Program-made: the position numbers and the translations under genes
Shown here: in pieces, positions 37,243 to 47,430 of the stretch
Position numbering within the stretch: the stretch's first letter is position 1
How the letters are laid out: the number at the start of each line of letters is the position of its first letter
Source: Pseudomonas citronellolis
GTDB lineage: Bacteria; Pseudomonadota; Gammaproteobacteria; Pseudomonadales; Pseudomonadaceae
NCBI RefSeq assembly: GCF_900112375.1
Contig: NZ_FOLS01000009.1
Location: 1-64,000, forward strand
Length of the DNA stretch: 64,000 nucleotides
Direction of reading: 5' to 3'
Notes under the pieces: generated by a model
Database searches by the model: none
Seen by the model: only the letters and a program-made list of their open reading frames with translations
What the model was told of the DNA's origin: nothing

Positions 37243-38202
37243 CTATACGCTCAGGCGCTCGCGCAGGCGGCCGAGCATGCCCAGCAGGCTGCCGACCTTC
37301 TCCCGCTCGCGCTCCTCGCGCGGCGCCTCGGCCAGGCGCGCCACCTGCGGCTGCGGTTGCGCGCGCCACAGCTGGGCCTGTTCGGCGGCGGCCTTCAGGC
37401 CCTTTTCGAAGAGGCCGCGGCGGATCGGCTTGGGCAGGTAGCGGAAGATCTGCGCCTGGTTGATCAGCGCCAGCAGGTCCTGGGTGTCGCGGAACGGCGT
37501 CACCACCAGGCTGAGCAGGCGCGGGTGGGCCTGGGCCAGGGACTTGAGCAGCGGCGCGGTGTCCTCGCCGGCGAGCTTCAGGTCGCTGACCAGGATGTCG
37601 ATGGGCTCGGCGTTCAGCCGCAGCAGCGCCTCGGCCAGGTTGCGCGCGCGGTGCAACTGGTGGTTGCCGGCGGCGCAGAAGTCGCCGACGCAGGCCAGGG
37701 TGTCGGCGTCGTCGTCCAGCAGCAATACGTTGAGCGGCGCGGCCAGCCGGCTGATGGCCTGCAGGTCGGGCGCGGCGGCCTGGCGCCCGGCGATCTCCGC
37801 CGCCTGGCGCAGGGTGAAGGCCATTTCCTGCGGGTCCCAGGGCTTGGTCAGGTAGCGGAAGATGCCGCCGTTGTTCAGCGCTTCCACCGCCGCGTCCAGG
37901 TCGGAATAGCCGGTGAGCAGGATGCGCAGGCAGTCCGGGGCGATCTCGCGGGCCCGGGCCAGCAGCTCGGCGCCGCTCATCTGCGGCATGCGCTGGTCGC
38001 TGACGAGGATCTGCACCGGCTCGCTGCGCAGGCGCTCCAGGGCGCGCCGCGGGTCGGACTCGGTGAGCACCTCGTAGTGCCGGCGGAACTGCATCGCCAG
38101 GCTGCGCAGGATGCGCTCCTCGTCGTCGACGAAGAGGATGCGGGTCAGGCCGGTGGGCTGGGCCTGGCCGGACTGCGGCAGGGCCTTGAGCGGCTGGGTC
38201 AT
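37243..38202 (-). CDS. Response regulator with two receiver domains
   Basis: The 319-residue protein has two receivers and no DNA-binding output. REC1 has [11 protein letters not shown], phospho-aspartate in [13 protein letters not shown] and lysine in YLTKPW, the RpfG/HnoC-like style. REC2 has [21 protein letters not shown] and YLPKPI. A ~40-residue polar tail follows. ATG at 38202 has GGAG eight bases upstream, within the end of the kinase gene; a GTG at 38211 is an alternative. It is co-transcribed with the CBS-domain kinase and probably works by protein-protein contacts or as a phosphate relay. Confidence 0.9.
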   Translation of the reverse strand: MTQPLKALPQSGQAQPTGLTRILFVDDEERILRSLAMQFRRHYEVLTESDPRRALERLRSEPVQILVSDQRMPQMSGAELLARAREIAPDCLRILLTGYSDLDAAVEALNNGGIFRYLTKPWDPQEMAFTLRQAAEIAGRQAAAPDLQAISRLAAPLNVLLLDDDADTLACVGDFCAAGNHQLHRARNLAEALLRLNAEPIDILVSDLKLAGEDTAPLLKSLAQAHPRLLSLVVTPFRDTQDLLALINQAQIFRYLPKPIRRGLFEKGLKAAAEQAQLWRAQPQPQVARLAEAPREEREREKVGSLLGMLGRLRERLSV

Positions 38203-38203
38203 G

Positions 38204-39505
<1,302 letters not shown>

Positions 39506-39699
39506 CGGCGGACTCCGCTGGCTGAAATGCCCGCCAGTCAATCAGGTCCAGATTGCCATCATGTGACAGCGGTCGCGCGCCACGCATCCTTCACGGGAAG
39601 GTCATACGCCGGCAACAAGCCTGCGTCCGAAAACCGCCACGCACTGACAAGCCGGGCGCGCGGGTTTATGGTGAAAGCTCGCATCCCAAGGAGAACGCC

Positions 39700-39873
39700 A
39701 TGCCCTGGTACGCCTGGTTGATCATCGTCCTCGCCCTGGGCTCCATCCTCGGCGGCCTGTTGTTGCTGCGCGACAGCGCCCGCAAGCTGCCGCTGACCGA
39801 GGAGCAGCTCAAGCGCATCCATCAGCGCAACGCCGAAATGGACGCCCAGGACGCCCGCGACGACAAGCGTTGA
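39700..39873 (+). CDS. DUF2897 small membrane protein
   Basis: The 57-residue protein has a single N-terminal transmembrane helix (MPWYAWLIIVLALGSILGGLLLL) and a charged C-terminal tail ending DARDDKR. This is the layout of DUF2897 proteins, common and uncharacterised in Pseudomonas. AAGGAG lies six bases before the ATG. Confidence 0.85.
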   Translation: MPWYAWLIIVLALGSILGGLLLLRDSARKLPLTEEQLKRIHQRNAEMDAQDARDDKR

Positions 39874-39981
39874 GCGCCGCCGGCCGCCCCGGCGCCCGAG
39901 GTCATTTCCCTCATTCACCGCCGCAGGCATGGATCAGGCTGGGCGAATTGCCTAGACTGCGGCCGGTGGATGGAGGACACG

Positions 39982-40746
39982 ATGCTCAGGAAGCTACTCC
40001 CGCTGCTGCCAGGGTTGCTCCTGCTCGGCGGTTTCGCCCTCGGATTCGTCCAACCCCTGGGGCTCTTGATAGGCGCACTCTTCGTCGCCTGGACACTCTA
40101 CGGCGAACAACGCCTGCCCTGGCTGCTCTGGTGGCCGGTGTGCCTGCTGGCGAGCTTCGCCCTGGCCGCGCACCTGCTGCCCGGCACCCAGTCGTGGACG
40201 CTCTGGCCGCCGCGGCAGCTCTCCGCCGACGCCCCGGCCTACGCGCTGCGCCTGTCCTGGGACAAGGCGCTGGCCGGCGTCACCCTGCTCGCCTGGTGGC
40301 TGCGCCGGCCGCCGCTGGCGGGGGCCTCGCCGGACTATGCCGGCATCACCGTGGTCGCCACCCTGTTCGCCGTGCCGCTGCTGGCCACCGCCCTGGGCCT
40401 GGTGGTGTGGCGGCCGAAATGGCCCGACGGACTGTGGATCTGGCTATTGGTGAATTTCGCGGTGATCGCCCTGACCGAGGAACTGATCTTCCGCGGCCTG
40501 CTGCAGACCTCGCTGGTGGAGCGCCTGGGCGCCCCCGCCGGGATCATTGTCAGCAGCCTGCTGTTCGGCCTGGCGCACCTGCCCTTCAGCGGCCAGTTCG
40601 CCGTGGTGGCCGGCATCGCCGGGCTCGGCTACGGCCTGGCGCTGCACTTCAGCGGGCGCATGCTGGTGCCCATCCTGCTGCACGGGGTGGTCAACAGCGT
40701 GCACCTGCTGCTGCTGAGCTACCCGCTGCACCTGGGCCTGGGCTGA
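39982..40746 (+). CDS. CPBP-family intramembrane metalloprotease (CAAX protease-like)
   Basis: The 254-residue membrane protein has seven to eight hydrophobic spans and the three ABI/CPBP motifs: EELIFRGLLQ (catalytic glutamates), FGLAHLP and ILLHGVVNS with metal-binding histidines. Such proteases cleave small membrane or prenylated peptides, sometimes bacteriocins. ATG at 39982 is preferred because GGAG lies six bases upstream; an ATG at 39970 is a possible alternative. It converges with atuR. Confidence 0.9.
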   Translation: MLRKLLPLLPGLLLLGGFALGFVQPLGLLIGALFVAWTLYGEQRLPWLLWWPVCLLASFALAAHLLPGTQSWTLWPPRQLSADAPAYALRLSWDKALAGVTLLAWWLRRPPLAGASPDYAGITVVATLFAVPLLATALGLVVWRPKWPDGLWIWLLVNFAVIALTEELIFRGLLQTSLVERLGAPAGIIVSSLLFGLAHLPFSGQFAVVAGIAGLGYGLALHFSGRMLVPILLHGVVNSVHLLLLSYPLHLGLG

Positions 40747-41370
40747 TCAGGCGGCCTTGTAGACCAGCAGCAGGGCCTGCTCGGCCAGGTCGTCGAGGGT
40801 CATGCTGCCGTCCTGGCGGAACCAGGTCATGGTCCAGGACAGCGCGCCGGTGAGGAAACGCCGCAGGATGAACGGGTCGCCCTCGCAGTAGCCGGCGGCG
40901 CGCGCCTCGCCGAGCACGTCCAGCCACATCTGCTCGTAGATGTCGCGCAGGCCGAGGATGTAGGCCTGGCCCTCCAGCGACAGCGAGCGCCACTCGTAGA
41001 CCAGCACCGCCATGGCCTCGCCGGTGCCGCCCATGATCGATTGCAGCTCGCAGCGGATCAGCGCCAGCAGGCGCTCGCGCAAATCCTCGGCGTCGGCCAG
41101 GGCGGCGCGCATCAGCGCGGTGTTGTAGAGGATGGTCTCCTCCATCACCGAGCGCAGGATTTCGTCCTTGCTCTTGAAGTGGTGGAAGATGCTGCCGGAC
41201 TGGATGCCCACGGCGCCGGCCAGGTCGCGCACCGTGGTGCGTTCGTAGCCCTTGGCGCGGAACAGGTGGGCAGCGGTCTGCAGCAGCTTGCCGCGGGCGC
41301 TCTCCGGGTCGGTGACCTGCCCGTTCGCCACCAGCTCCAGCATCACTTCGCGCGCTTTCTGGTCATCCAC
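40747..41370 (-). CDS. atuR: TetR-family repressor AtuR of terpene utilisation
   Basis: AtuR represses the atu operon until a terpenoid acyl-CoA is present. The 207-residue protein has a TetR helix-turn-helix (RGKLLQTAAHLFRAKGYERTTVRDLAGAVGIQSGSIFHHFKSKDEIL) and a ligand-binding C-terminus. A GTG start at 41370 is chosen because GGGGAG lies eight bases upstream and gives VDDQKAREVMLELV; upstream codons are unconserved. It is divergent from atuA, with two mirror-image 16-bp operators in the shared 222-bp gap. Confidence 0.93.
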   Translation of the reverse strand: MDDQKAREVMLELVANGQVTDPESARGKLLQTAAHLFRAKGYERTTVRDLAGAVGIQSGSIFHHFKSKDEILRSVMEETILYNTALMRAALADAEDLRERLLALIRCELQSIMGGTGEAMAVLVYEWRSLSLEGQAYILGLRDIYEQMWLDVLGEARAAGYCEGDPFILRRFLTGALSWTMTWFRQDGSMTLDDLAEQALLLVYKAA

Positions 41371-41478
41371 GCTCTGCTCTCCCCTCGTCCGCCATCCGGC
41401 CGCCACTGTTCAGGGCGATTCCATGATCGCCACGCAAGTACTTGTGCATACAGGTGAAATGTATGCCTGCGGCGGCAA

Positions 41479-41554
41479 CCAAGCAAGCGCTTGGCCATCA
41501 CTTGGTTGGGTTGTCTGGCGCTTATGCCCTCTTTTCAACCAAGCGCTTGCTTGG
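41479..41554. promoter_or_regulatory. Two AtuR operator palindromes
   Basis: CCAAGCAAGCGCTTGG at 41479-41494 and its exact reverse complement CCAAGCGCTTGCTTGG at 41539-41554 lie 44 bp apart between atuR and atuA. Each contains the core CAAGCGCTTG, and the repeated CCAAG/CTTGG half-sites fit a TetR-type dimer. The second lies 38 bp before atuA and would block its promoter; the first serves atuR. Confidence 0.8.
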
Positions 41555-41592
41555 TAATGTCGAAACACCTCTCGACCGTCACGGGCAGAACA

Positions 41593-43389
41593 ATGACCAA
41601 GACCGTACGCATCGGCTGCGCCTCGGCCTTCTGGGGCGACACCTGCAGCGCCGCCGCCCAGTTGGTGAAGGGCGCCGAGCTGGACTACCTGGTGTTCGAC
41701 TACCTGGCCGAAATCACCCTGTCGATCATGGCCGGCGCGCGCCTGAAGAACCCCGAGGCGGGCTACGCCACCGACTTCGTCGAAGTGCTGGCGCCGCTGC
41801 TGGGCGAGATCGCCGGCAAGCGCGTCCGCGTCGTCAGCAATGCCGGCGGGGTCAACCCGCAGGCCTGCGCCAAGGCCCTGGCGGCCGCCTGCGAGAAGGC
41901 CGGGGTGCAGCTGAAGATCGCCGTGCTGGAAGGCGACAACCTGCAGCCCCAGGCCGGCGAACTGGCCAAGGCCGGGACCGTGGAAATGTTCAGCGGCGCG
42001 CCGCTGCCGCCGATGTGCGTGTCGATGAACGCCTACCTGGGCGCGCCCGGCATAGTCGAAGCGCTGGCGCTGGGCGCGGACATCGTCATCACCGGCCGCG
42101 TGGTGGACAGCGCGGTGGTCAGCGCCGCCCTGGTGCACGAGTTCGGCTGGGCCTGGAACGACTACGACAAACTGGCCCAGGCCGCGCTGGCCGGGCACAT
42201 CATCGAATGCGGCGCGCAGTGCACCGGCGGCAACTTCACCGACTGGGAGAGCGTGCCGGACTACGAGCACATCGGCTTCCCCATCGTCGAAGTGCAGGCC
42301 AACGGCGACTTCGTAGTCACCAAGCCGCAGGGCACCGGCGGCCTGGTCACCCCGCTGAGCGTCGGCGAGCAGATGCTCTACGAGATCGGCGACCCGCGCG
42401 CCTACCTGCTGCCCGACGTGGTCTGCGACTTCACCGGCGTGCAACTGCGCCAGGCCGGCGCCGACCGCGTCGCCCTCAGCGGCGCCCGCGGCCTGCCGCC
42501 CACCGGCCAGTACAAGGTCAGCGCCACCTACCCCGACGGCTTCCGCTGCACCGCCAGTTGCCTGATCGCCGGCATCGACGCGGTACGGAAGGCCGAGCGC
42601 GTGAGCCGGGCGATCATCGCCAGGACAGAGGAAATGTTCGCCGAACGCGGCTGGGGCCCCTACCGCGAAACCAGCATCGAGCTGCTCGGCAGCGAAGCCA
42701 CCTACGGCCCCCACGGCCGCCGCCAGGACAGCCGCGAGATCGTGGTCAAGCTCGCCGTGCGCCACGCCCGCAAGGAGGCGCTGGTGCTGTTCTCCCGCGA
42801 GATCGCCCAGGCCGCCACCGGCATGGCCCCGGGCCTGACCGGCATCGTCGGCGGGCGGCCCACGGTGTACCCGGTGATCCGCCTGTTCTCCTTCCTGGTG
42901 GACAAGGCGCGCTGCCAACTGGCGGTGCGCATCGGCGAGGACAGCCATGCCGTCGTCCTGCCGCAGCTGGAGCACTTCGACCCGGCGGACCTGGCCGAGG
43001 CCGCGCAAGCCCCGGCCGCCAACGGCCAGGCCACGGCCAGCGTGGCGCTGGTGAAGCTGGCGGTGGCGCGCTCCGGCGACAAGGGCGACCACAGCAACAT
43101 CGGCGTGATGGCGCGCAAGCCCGAGTACCTGCCGTGGATCGCCGAGGCGCTGAGCGAGGGCGCGGTGGCCGAGTGGATGCAGCACGTGCTGGACCCGCAG
43201 CTGGGCCGCGTCAGCCGCTGGTACCTGCCGGCCAGCCACAGCCTGAACTTCCTGCTGGAGCACGCCCTGGGCGGCGGCGGCGTGGCCAGCCTGCGCATCG
43301 ACCCGCAGGGCAAGGCCTTCGCCCAGCAGTTGCTGGAATTCCCGGTGGCGGTGCCAAAACACATCGCCGATCAACTCAGCTCTTCGTAG
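41593..43389 (+). CDS. atuA: Acyclic terpene utilisation protein AtuA
   Basis: AtuA is a 598-residue protein of the DUF1446 family, needed for growth on citronellol and related terpenes but of unknown biochemical step; it has been suggested to act late in the pathway on the hydroxy-acyl-CoA product. Features are [50 protein letters not shown] and, in the C-terminal AtuA_ferredoxin-like region, [28 protein letters not shown] at 41593 gives the standard length. It is the first gene of atuA-H. Confidence 0.95.
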   Translation: MTKTVRIGCASAFWGDTCSAAAQLVKGAELDYLVFDYLAEITLSIMAGARLKNPEAGYATDFVEVLAPLLGEIAGKRVRVVSNAGGVNPQACAKALAAACEKAGVQLKIAVLEGDNLQPQAGELAKAGTVEMFSGAPLPPMCVSMNAYLGAPGIVEALALGADIVITGRVVDSAVVSAALVHEFGWAWNDYDKLAQAALAGHIIECGAQCTGGNFTDWESVPDYEHIGFPIVEVQANGDFVVTKPQGTGGLVTPLSVGEQMLYEIGDPRAYLLPDVVCDFTGVQLRQAGADRVALSGARGLPPTGQYKVSATYPDGFRCTASCLIAGIDAVRKAERVSRAIIARTEEMFAERGWGPYRETSIELLGSEATYGPHGRRQDSREIVVKLAVRHARKEALVLFSREIAQAATGMAPGLTGIVGGRPTVYPVIRLFSFLVDKARCQLAVRIGEDSHAVVLPQLEHFDPADLAEAAQAPAANGQATASVALVKLAVARSGDKGDHSNIGVMARKPEYLPWIAEALSEGAVAEWMQHVLDPQLGRVSRWYLPASHSLNFLLEHALGGGGVASLRIDPQGKAFAQQLLEFPVAVPKHIADQLSSS

Positions 43390-43475
43390 GAGCGAGCTCG
43401 CTCGCGAATGGATTTCCCGGCAGTTGCGTTGCCGGGTTGGTTCGCGAGCAAGCTCGCTCCTACGACAAGAACGAA
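43384..43475. repeat. Facing REP pair between atuA and atuB
   Basis: CGTAGGAGCGAGCTCGCTCGC (43384-43404 region) faces its relative TTCGCGAGCAAGCTCGCTCC (43441-43460). The hairpin lies wholly inside the atu operon and could affect message stability or ratio. Confidence 0.8.
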
Positions 43476-43499
43476 CGCTTGAGCAGGACGACAAGAACA

Positions 43500-44375
43500 A
43501 TGGCATACGACTCGATCTTCAAGCCCGGCCTGTTCGCCGGCCAGACTGTAATCGTCACCGGCGGCGGCAGCGGCATCGGCCGTTGCACCGCCCATGAGCT
43601 GGCGGCCCTGGGCGCCCATGTGGTGCTGGTCGGGCGCAAGGCCGAGAAGCTGGAGAAGACCGCCGGCGAGATCGTCGAGGACGGCGGCAGCGCCAACTGG
43701 CACAGCTGCGACATCCGCGACGAGGAGGCGGTGAAGGCACTGGTGGCGCAAGTGCTCGTCGAGCGCGGGCCGATCCACCACCTGGTCAACAACGCCGGCG
43801 GCCAATACCCCGCGCCGCTGGCCTCGATCAACCTCAAGGGCTTCGAGGCGGTGGTGCGCACCAACCTGGTGGGCGGCTTCCTCATGGCCCGCGAAGTGTT
43901 CAACCAGAGCATGAGCAAGCACGGCGGCAGCATCGTCAACATGCTCGCCGACATGTGGGGCGGCATGCCCGGCATGGGCCACTCCGGCGCCGCCCGCGCG
44001 GGCATGGAGAACTTCACCAAGACCGCCGCCGTCGAGTGGGGCCACGCCGGGGTGCGGGTCAACGCCGTGGCGCCGGGCTGGATCGCCTCCAGCGGCATGG
44101 ACACCTACGAGGGCGCCTTCAAGGCGGTGATCCCGACCCTGCGCGAGCACGTGCCACTCAAGCGCATCGGCACCGAGTCGGAAGTGGCCTCCGCCATCGT
44201 CTTCCTGCTCTCCCCCGGCGCCGCCTTCATCAGCGGCAACACCATCCGTATCGACGGCGCCGCCAGCCAGGGCAGCCGTGCCTTCCCACTGAGCAAGGCC
44301 AAGCCCGGACAGAGCCGTTCCTACAACGGCTTCCACCGCGCCTACCTGCCCGACGTGCTGAAGGACCAGGAGTAA
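43500..44375 (+). CDS. atuB: Short-chain dehydrogenase/reductase AtuB
   Basis: This 291-residue SDR has the NAD(P) motif TGGGSGIG (residues 20-27) and NNAGG (97-101). The usual catalytic YxxxK is missing: the region reads GHSGAARAGMENFTKTAA (residues 160-177), which is the style of peroxisomal trans-2-enoyl-CoA reductases. It may therefore act on an enoyl-CoA or have another role; it was proposed to oxidise citronellol or citronellal in the atu pathway. It stops three bases before atuC, so the two are coupled. Confidence 0.93.
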   Translation: MAYDSIFKPGLFAGQTVIVTGGGSGIGRCTAHELAALGAHVVLVGRKAEKLEKTAGEIVEDGGSANWHSCDIRDEEAVKALVAQVLVERGPIHHLVNNAGGQYPAPLASINLKGFEAVVRTNLVGGFLMAREVFNQSMSKHGGSIVNMLADMWGGMPGMGHSGAARAGMENFTKTAAVEWGHAGVRVNAVAPGWIASSGMDTYEGAFKAVIPTLREHVPLKRIGTESEVASAIVFLLSPGAAFISGNTIRIDGAASQGSRAFPLSKAKPGQSRSYNGFHRAYLPDVLKDQE

Positions 44376-44378
44376 GCC

Positions 44379-45995
44379 ATGCCGCTGATCCAGTCGGAAA
44401 TCGACACCCAGGGCGAGGACTTCGCCCGCAACCGCGAGGCCATGCTGGCCGCCGTGGCGAGCTTCCGCGAGGTCGAACAGAAGGTGCTGGACAAGGCCGC
44501 CGAGGCCAAGCCCAAGTTCGACAAGCGCGGCCAACTGCTGCCGCGCGAACGCCTGAACCTGTTGCTCGACCCCGGCGCGCCCTTCCTCGAACTCTGTTCC
44601 CTGGCCGGCTACAAGCTGCACGACGACAAGGACGGCACCCAGGCCGGCGGCGGCATCATCTCCGGCATCGGCTACGTGGCCGGGGTGCGCTGTCTGGTCA
44701 GCGCCAGCAACAGCGCGATCAAGGGCGGCACCATCTCGCCCACCGGGCTGAAGAAGACCCTGCGCCTGCAGCAGGTGGCGCTGGAGAACAAACTGCCGCT
44801 GGTGGCCCTGACCGAGAGCGGCGGCGCCAACCTCAACTACGCGGCGGAAATCTTCGTCGAGGGCGCCCGCGGCTTCGCCAACCAGGCGCGGCTGTCGGCC
44901 GCCGGCATCCCGCAGGTCACCGTGGTGCACGGCTCCAGCACCGCCGGCGGCGCCTACCAGCCGGGGCTGTCGGACTACGTGGTGGTGGTGCGCGGCAAGG
45001 CCAAGATGTTCCTCGCCGGCCCGCCGCTGCTCAAGGCCGCCACCGGCGAGGTGGCCACGGACGAGGAACTGGGCGGCGCCGAACTGCACGCCCAGGTCGC
45101 CGGCACCGCCGAGTACCTGGCCGAGAACGACGCCGACGGCGTGCGCCTGGTCCGCGAAATCCTCGCCGCCCTGCCGTGGAACGCCCAGCTGCCGGCGCGC
45201 CCGGCAAGGCAGTGGGACGAGCCGCTGTACCCGGCCGAGGAACTGCTCGGCGTGGTCCCGGCGGACGCCCGCAAGCCCTACGACGTGCGCGAGATCATCG
45301 CGCGCATCGCCGACGGTTCGCGCTTCCTCGCCTTCAAGAACGAATTCGACGCCCAGACCGTCTGCGGCCACCTGCACATCGAAGGCCACGCCTGCGGCCT
45401 GATCGGCAACAACGGCCCGATCACCCCGCAGGGCGCGGCCAAGGCGGCGCAGTTCATCCAGCTATGCGAGCAGAGCAACACGCCGATCCTGTTCCTGCAC
45501 AACACCACCGGCTTCATGGTCGGCACCGAGTCCGAGCGCCTGGGCGTGATCAAGCACGGCTCGAAGATGATCCAGGCGGTGGCCAACGCCACGGTGCCCA
45601 AGCTCACCCTGGTGGTCGGCGGCTCCTACGGCGCCGGCAACTACGCCATGTGCGGCCGCGGCCTGGACCCGCGCTTCATCTTCGCCTGGCCGAACAGCCG
45701 CACCGCGGTGATGGGCGGCGCCCAGGCCGGCAAGGTGCTGCGCATCGTCACCGAGGAAAAGCACGCCAAGGAGGGCAAGGAAGCCGACGCGAAGATGCTC
45801 GACATGCTCGAACAGATGACCGCGCAGAAGCTCGACGCCCAGTCCACCGCGCTCTACGGCACCGCCAGCCTGTGGGACGACGGGCTGATCGACCCGCGCG
45901 ACAGCCGCCGGCTGCTGGGCTATCTGCTGGACATCTGCGCGGAGGCGGCGGTACGGCCGCTCAAGGGCAACAGTTTCGGGGTAGCGAGGTTCTGA
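44379..45995 (+). CDS. atuC: Geranyl-CoA carboxylase, carboxyltransferase (beta) subunit
   Basis: AtuC transfers CO2 from biotin (on AtuF) to cis-geranyl-CoA, giving isohexenylglutaconyl-CoA. The 538-residue protein has the two crotonase-like carboxyltransferase halves: N-terminal LPRERLNLLLDPGAPFLELCSLAGY, oxyanion loops GGIISGIGYVAGV and GSSTAGGAYQPGLSDYVV, and the C-terminal acyl-CoA half with NNGPITPQGA and VVGGSYGAGNYAMCGRG. A glycine at the LiuD/AtuC-distinguishing position cannot be assigned by eye, but the operon makes it AtuC, not methylcrotonyl-CoA carboxylase. Confidence 0.95.
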   Translation: MPLIQSEIDTQGEDFARNREAMLAAVASFREVEQKVLDKAAEAKPKFDKRGQLLPRERLNLLLDPGAPFLELCSLAGYKLHDDKDGTQAGGGIISGIGYVAGVRCLVSASNSAIKGGTISPTGLKKTLRLQQVALENKLPLVALTESGGANLNYAAEIFVEGARGFANQARLSAAGIPQVTVVHGSSTAGGAYQPGLSDYVVVVRGKAKMFLAGPPLLKAATGEVATDEELGGAELHAQVAGTAEYLAENDADGVRLVREILAALPWNAQLPARPARQWDEPLYPAEELLGVVPADARKPYDVREIIARIADGSRFLAFKNEFDAQTVCGHLHIEGHACGLIGNNGPITPQGAAKAAQFIQLCEQSNTPILFLHNTTGFMVGTESERLGVIKHGSKMIQAVANATVPKLTLVVGGSYGAGNYAMCGRGLDPRFIFAWPNSRTAVMGGAQAGKVLRIVTEEKHAKEGKEADAKMLDMLEQMTAQKLDAQSTALYGTASLWDDGLIDPRDSRRLLGYLLDICAEAAVRPLKGNSFGVARF

Positions 45996-45999
45996 TACA

Positions 46000-46109
46000 G
46001 GCGCCCTCTCCCTGAAGGGAGAGGGCGCCAAAGCAACCCGGCATGCAACGGACCACCCGGCCACTCCGGACAGCCCCCTCTCCCTTCAGGGAGAGGGTTG
46101 GGGAGAGGG
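46000..46109. repeat. Two hairpins between atuC and atuD
   Basis: GGCGCCCTCTCCC-tgaa-GGGAGAGGGCGCC (46000-46029) is a perfect long stem four bases after the atuC stop. A second, CCCCCTCTCCCTTCAGGGAG with following GGGGAGAGGG, lies at 46074-46109. Neither has a U-tract, so they are more likely processing or stability elements than terminators. Confidence 0.8.
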
Positions 46110-46152
46110 CCAGAGGTGGGGAACCAGACAAGGCTCAAGGAGTACAACAAAA

Positions 46153-47313
46153 ATGCTCTTCACCCAGGAACACGAAGAACTCCGCCGCACCGTCCGCAAC
46201 TTCGTCGACAAGGAGATCAACCCCTACGTCGACCAATGGGAAAAGGACGGCCGCTTCCCCATCCACGAAGTGTTCAAGAAAGCCGGCGCCCTCGGCCTGC
46301 TGGGCATCTCCAAGCCGGAGAAATTCGGCGGCATGGGCCTGGACTACAGCTACTCGGTGGTCGCCGCCGAAGAGTTCGGCACCATCCACTGCGGCGGCGT
46401 GCCCATGTCTATCGGCGTGCAGACCGACATGTGCACCCCGGCCCTGGCCCGCTTCGGCTCCGACGAGCTGCGCGAGGAATTCCTGCGTCCGGCCATCGCC
46501 GGCGAGATGGTCGGCTGCATCGGCGTCTCCGAGGTCGGCGCCGGTTCCGACGTGGCCGGGCTGAAGACCACCGCGCGCAAGGATGGCGACGACTACGTGA
46601 TCAACGGCAGCAAGATGTGGATCACCAACTCGCCGTCGGCCGACTTCATCTGCCTGCTGGCCAACACCTCCGACGACAAGCCCCACGTCAACAAGTCGCT
46701 GATCATGGTGCCGATGAAGAGCAAGGGCATCAGCGTCAGCCCGCACCTGGACAAGCTCGGCATGCGCAGCTCGGAGACCGCCCAGGTGTTCTTCGACGAC
46801 GTGCGCGTGCCGCAGCGCAACCGCATCGGCGCCGAGGGCGCGGGCTTCATGATGCAGATGCTGCAGTTCCAGGAGGAACGCCTGTTCGGCGCGGCCAGCG
46901 GGATCAAGGGCATGGAGTACTGCGTCAACGCCACCATCGACTACTGCAAGGAGCGCAAGACCTTCGGCCAGGCGCTGATCGACAACCAGGTCATCCACTT
47001 CCGCATGGCCGAGCTGATGACCGAGATCGAGTGCCTGCGCGCCCTCACCTACCAGGCCACCGAGCAGTACATCCGCGGCAAGGACGTGACCCGCCTGGCC
47101 TCCATGGCCAAGCTCAAGGTCGGCCGCCTGGCCCGCGAGGTCACCGACGCCTGCCTGCAGTACTGGGGCGGCCAGGGCTTCATGTGGGAGAACCCGATCT
47201 CCCGCGCCTACCGCGACACCCGCCTGGTGTCCATCGGCGGCGGCGCCGACGAGATCATGCTCGGCATCATCTGCAAGCTGATGGGCACCCTGCCGGGCAA
47301 GAAAAAGAGCTGA
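46153..47313 (+). CDS. atuD: Citronellyl-CoA dehydrogenase AtuD
   Basis: AtuD is an FAD acyl-CoA dehydrogenase that oxidises citronellyl-CoA to cis-geranyl-CoA. The 386-residue protein has the FAD/substrate motifs GCIGVSEVGAGSDVAG (121-136) and MWITNSPSADF (155-165). At the site where most acyl-CoA dehydrogenases carry the catalytic glutamate the sequence is SIGGGADEIM, so the base is absent there; E242 in QEERLFGAA matches the alternative position used by isovaleryl-CoA dehydrogenase, fitting a branched substrate. The start has AAGGAG 14 bases upstream. It lies 157 bp after atuC. Confidence 0.95.
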   Translation: MLFTQEHEELRRTVRNFVDKEINPYVDQWEKDGRFPIHEVFKKAGALGLLGISKPEKFGGMGLDYSYSVVAAEEFGTIHCGGVPMSIGVQTDMCTPALARFGSDELREEFLRPAIAGEMVGCIGVSEVGAGSDVAGLKTTARKDGDDYVINGSKMWITNSPSADFICLLANTSDDKPHVNKSLIMVPMKSKGISVSPHLDKLGMRSSETAQVFFDDVRVPQRNRIGAEGAGFMMQMLQFQEERLFGAASGIKGMEYCVNATIDYCKERKTFGQALIDNQVIHFRMAELMTEIECLRALTYQATEQYIRGKDVTRLASMAKLKVGRLAREVTDACLQYWGGQGFMWENPISRAYRDTRLVSIGGGADEIMLGIICKLMGTLPGKKKS

Positions 47314-47326
47314 GCGCTTTCGCCCT

Positions 47327-47395
47327 CGTAGGAGCGAGCTTGCTCGCGAACCGGCCCCGCTGCGGAAGCGTTCGCGAGCAAGCTCGCTCCTACGA
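47327..47395. repeat. Facing REP pair between atuD and atuE
   Basis: CGTAGGAGCGAGCTTGCTCG (47327-47346) faces CGCGAGCAAGCTCGCTCCTA (47373-47392). Near-identical pairs stand at 1528-1597, 18284-18351 and 51493-51562. Confidence 0.85.
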
Positions 47396-47430
47396 AAAGC
47401 AAAGACGATGAATCGACGAGGAATTCCGGC

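Noticed and set aside
41442-44375. One open frame running through atuA (shifted) into atuB
   Set aside because: The part before 43500 is an out-of-frame shadow of atuA. AtuB starts at 43500 by homology to SDR N-termini; there is no fusion protein.
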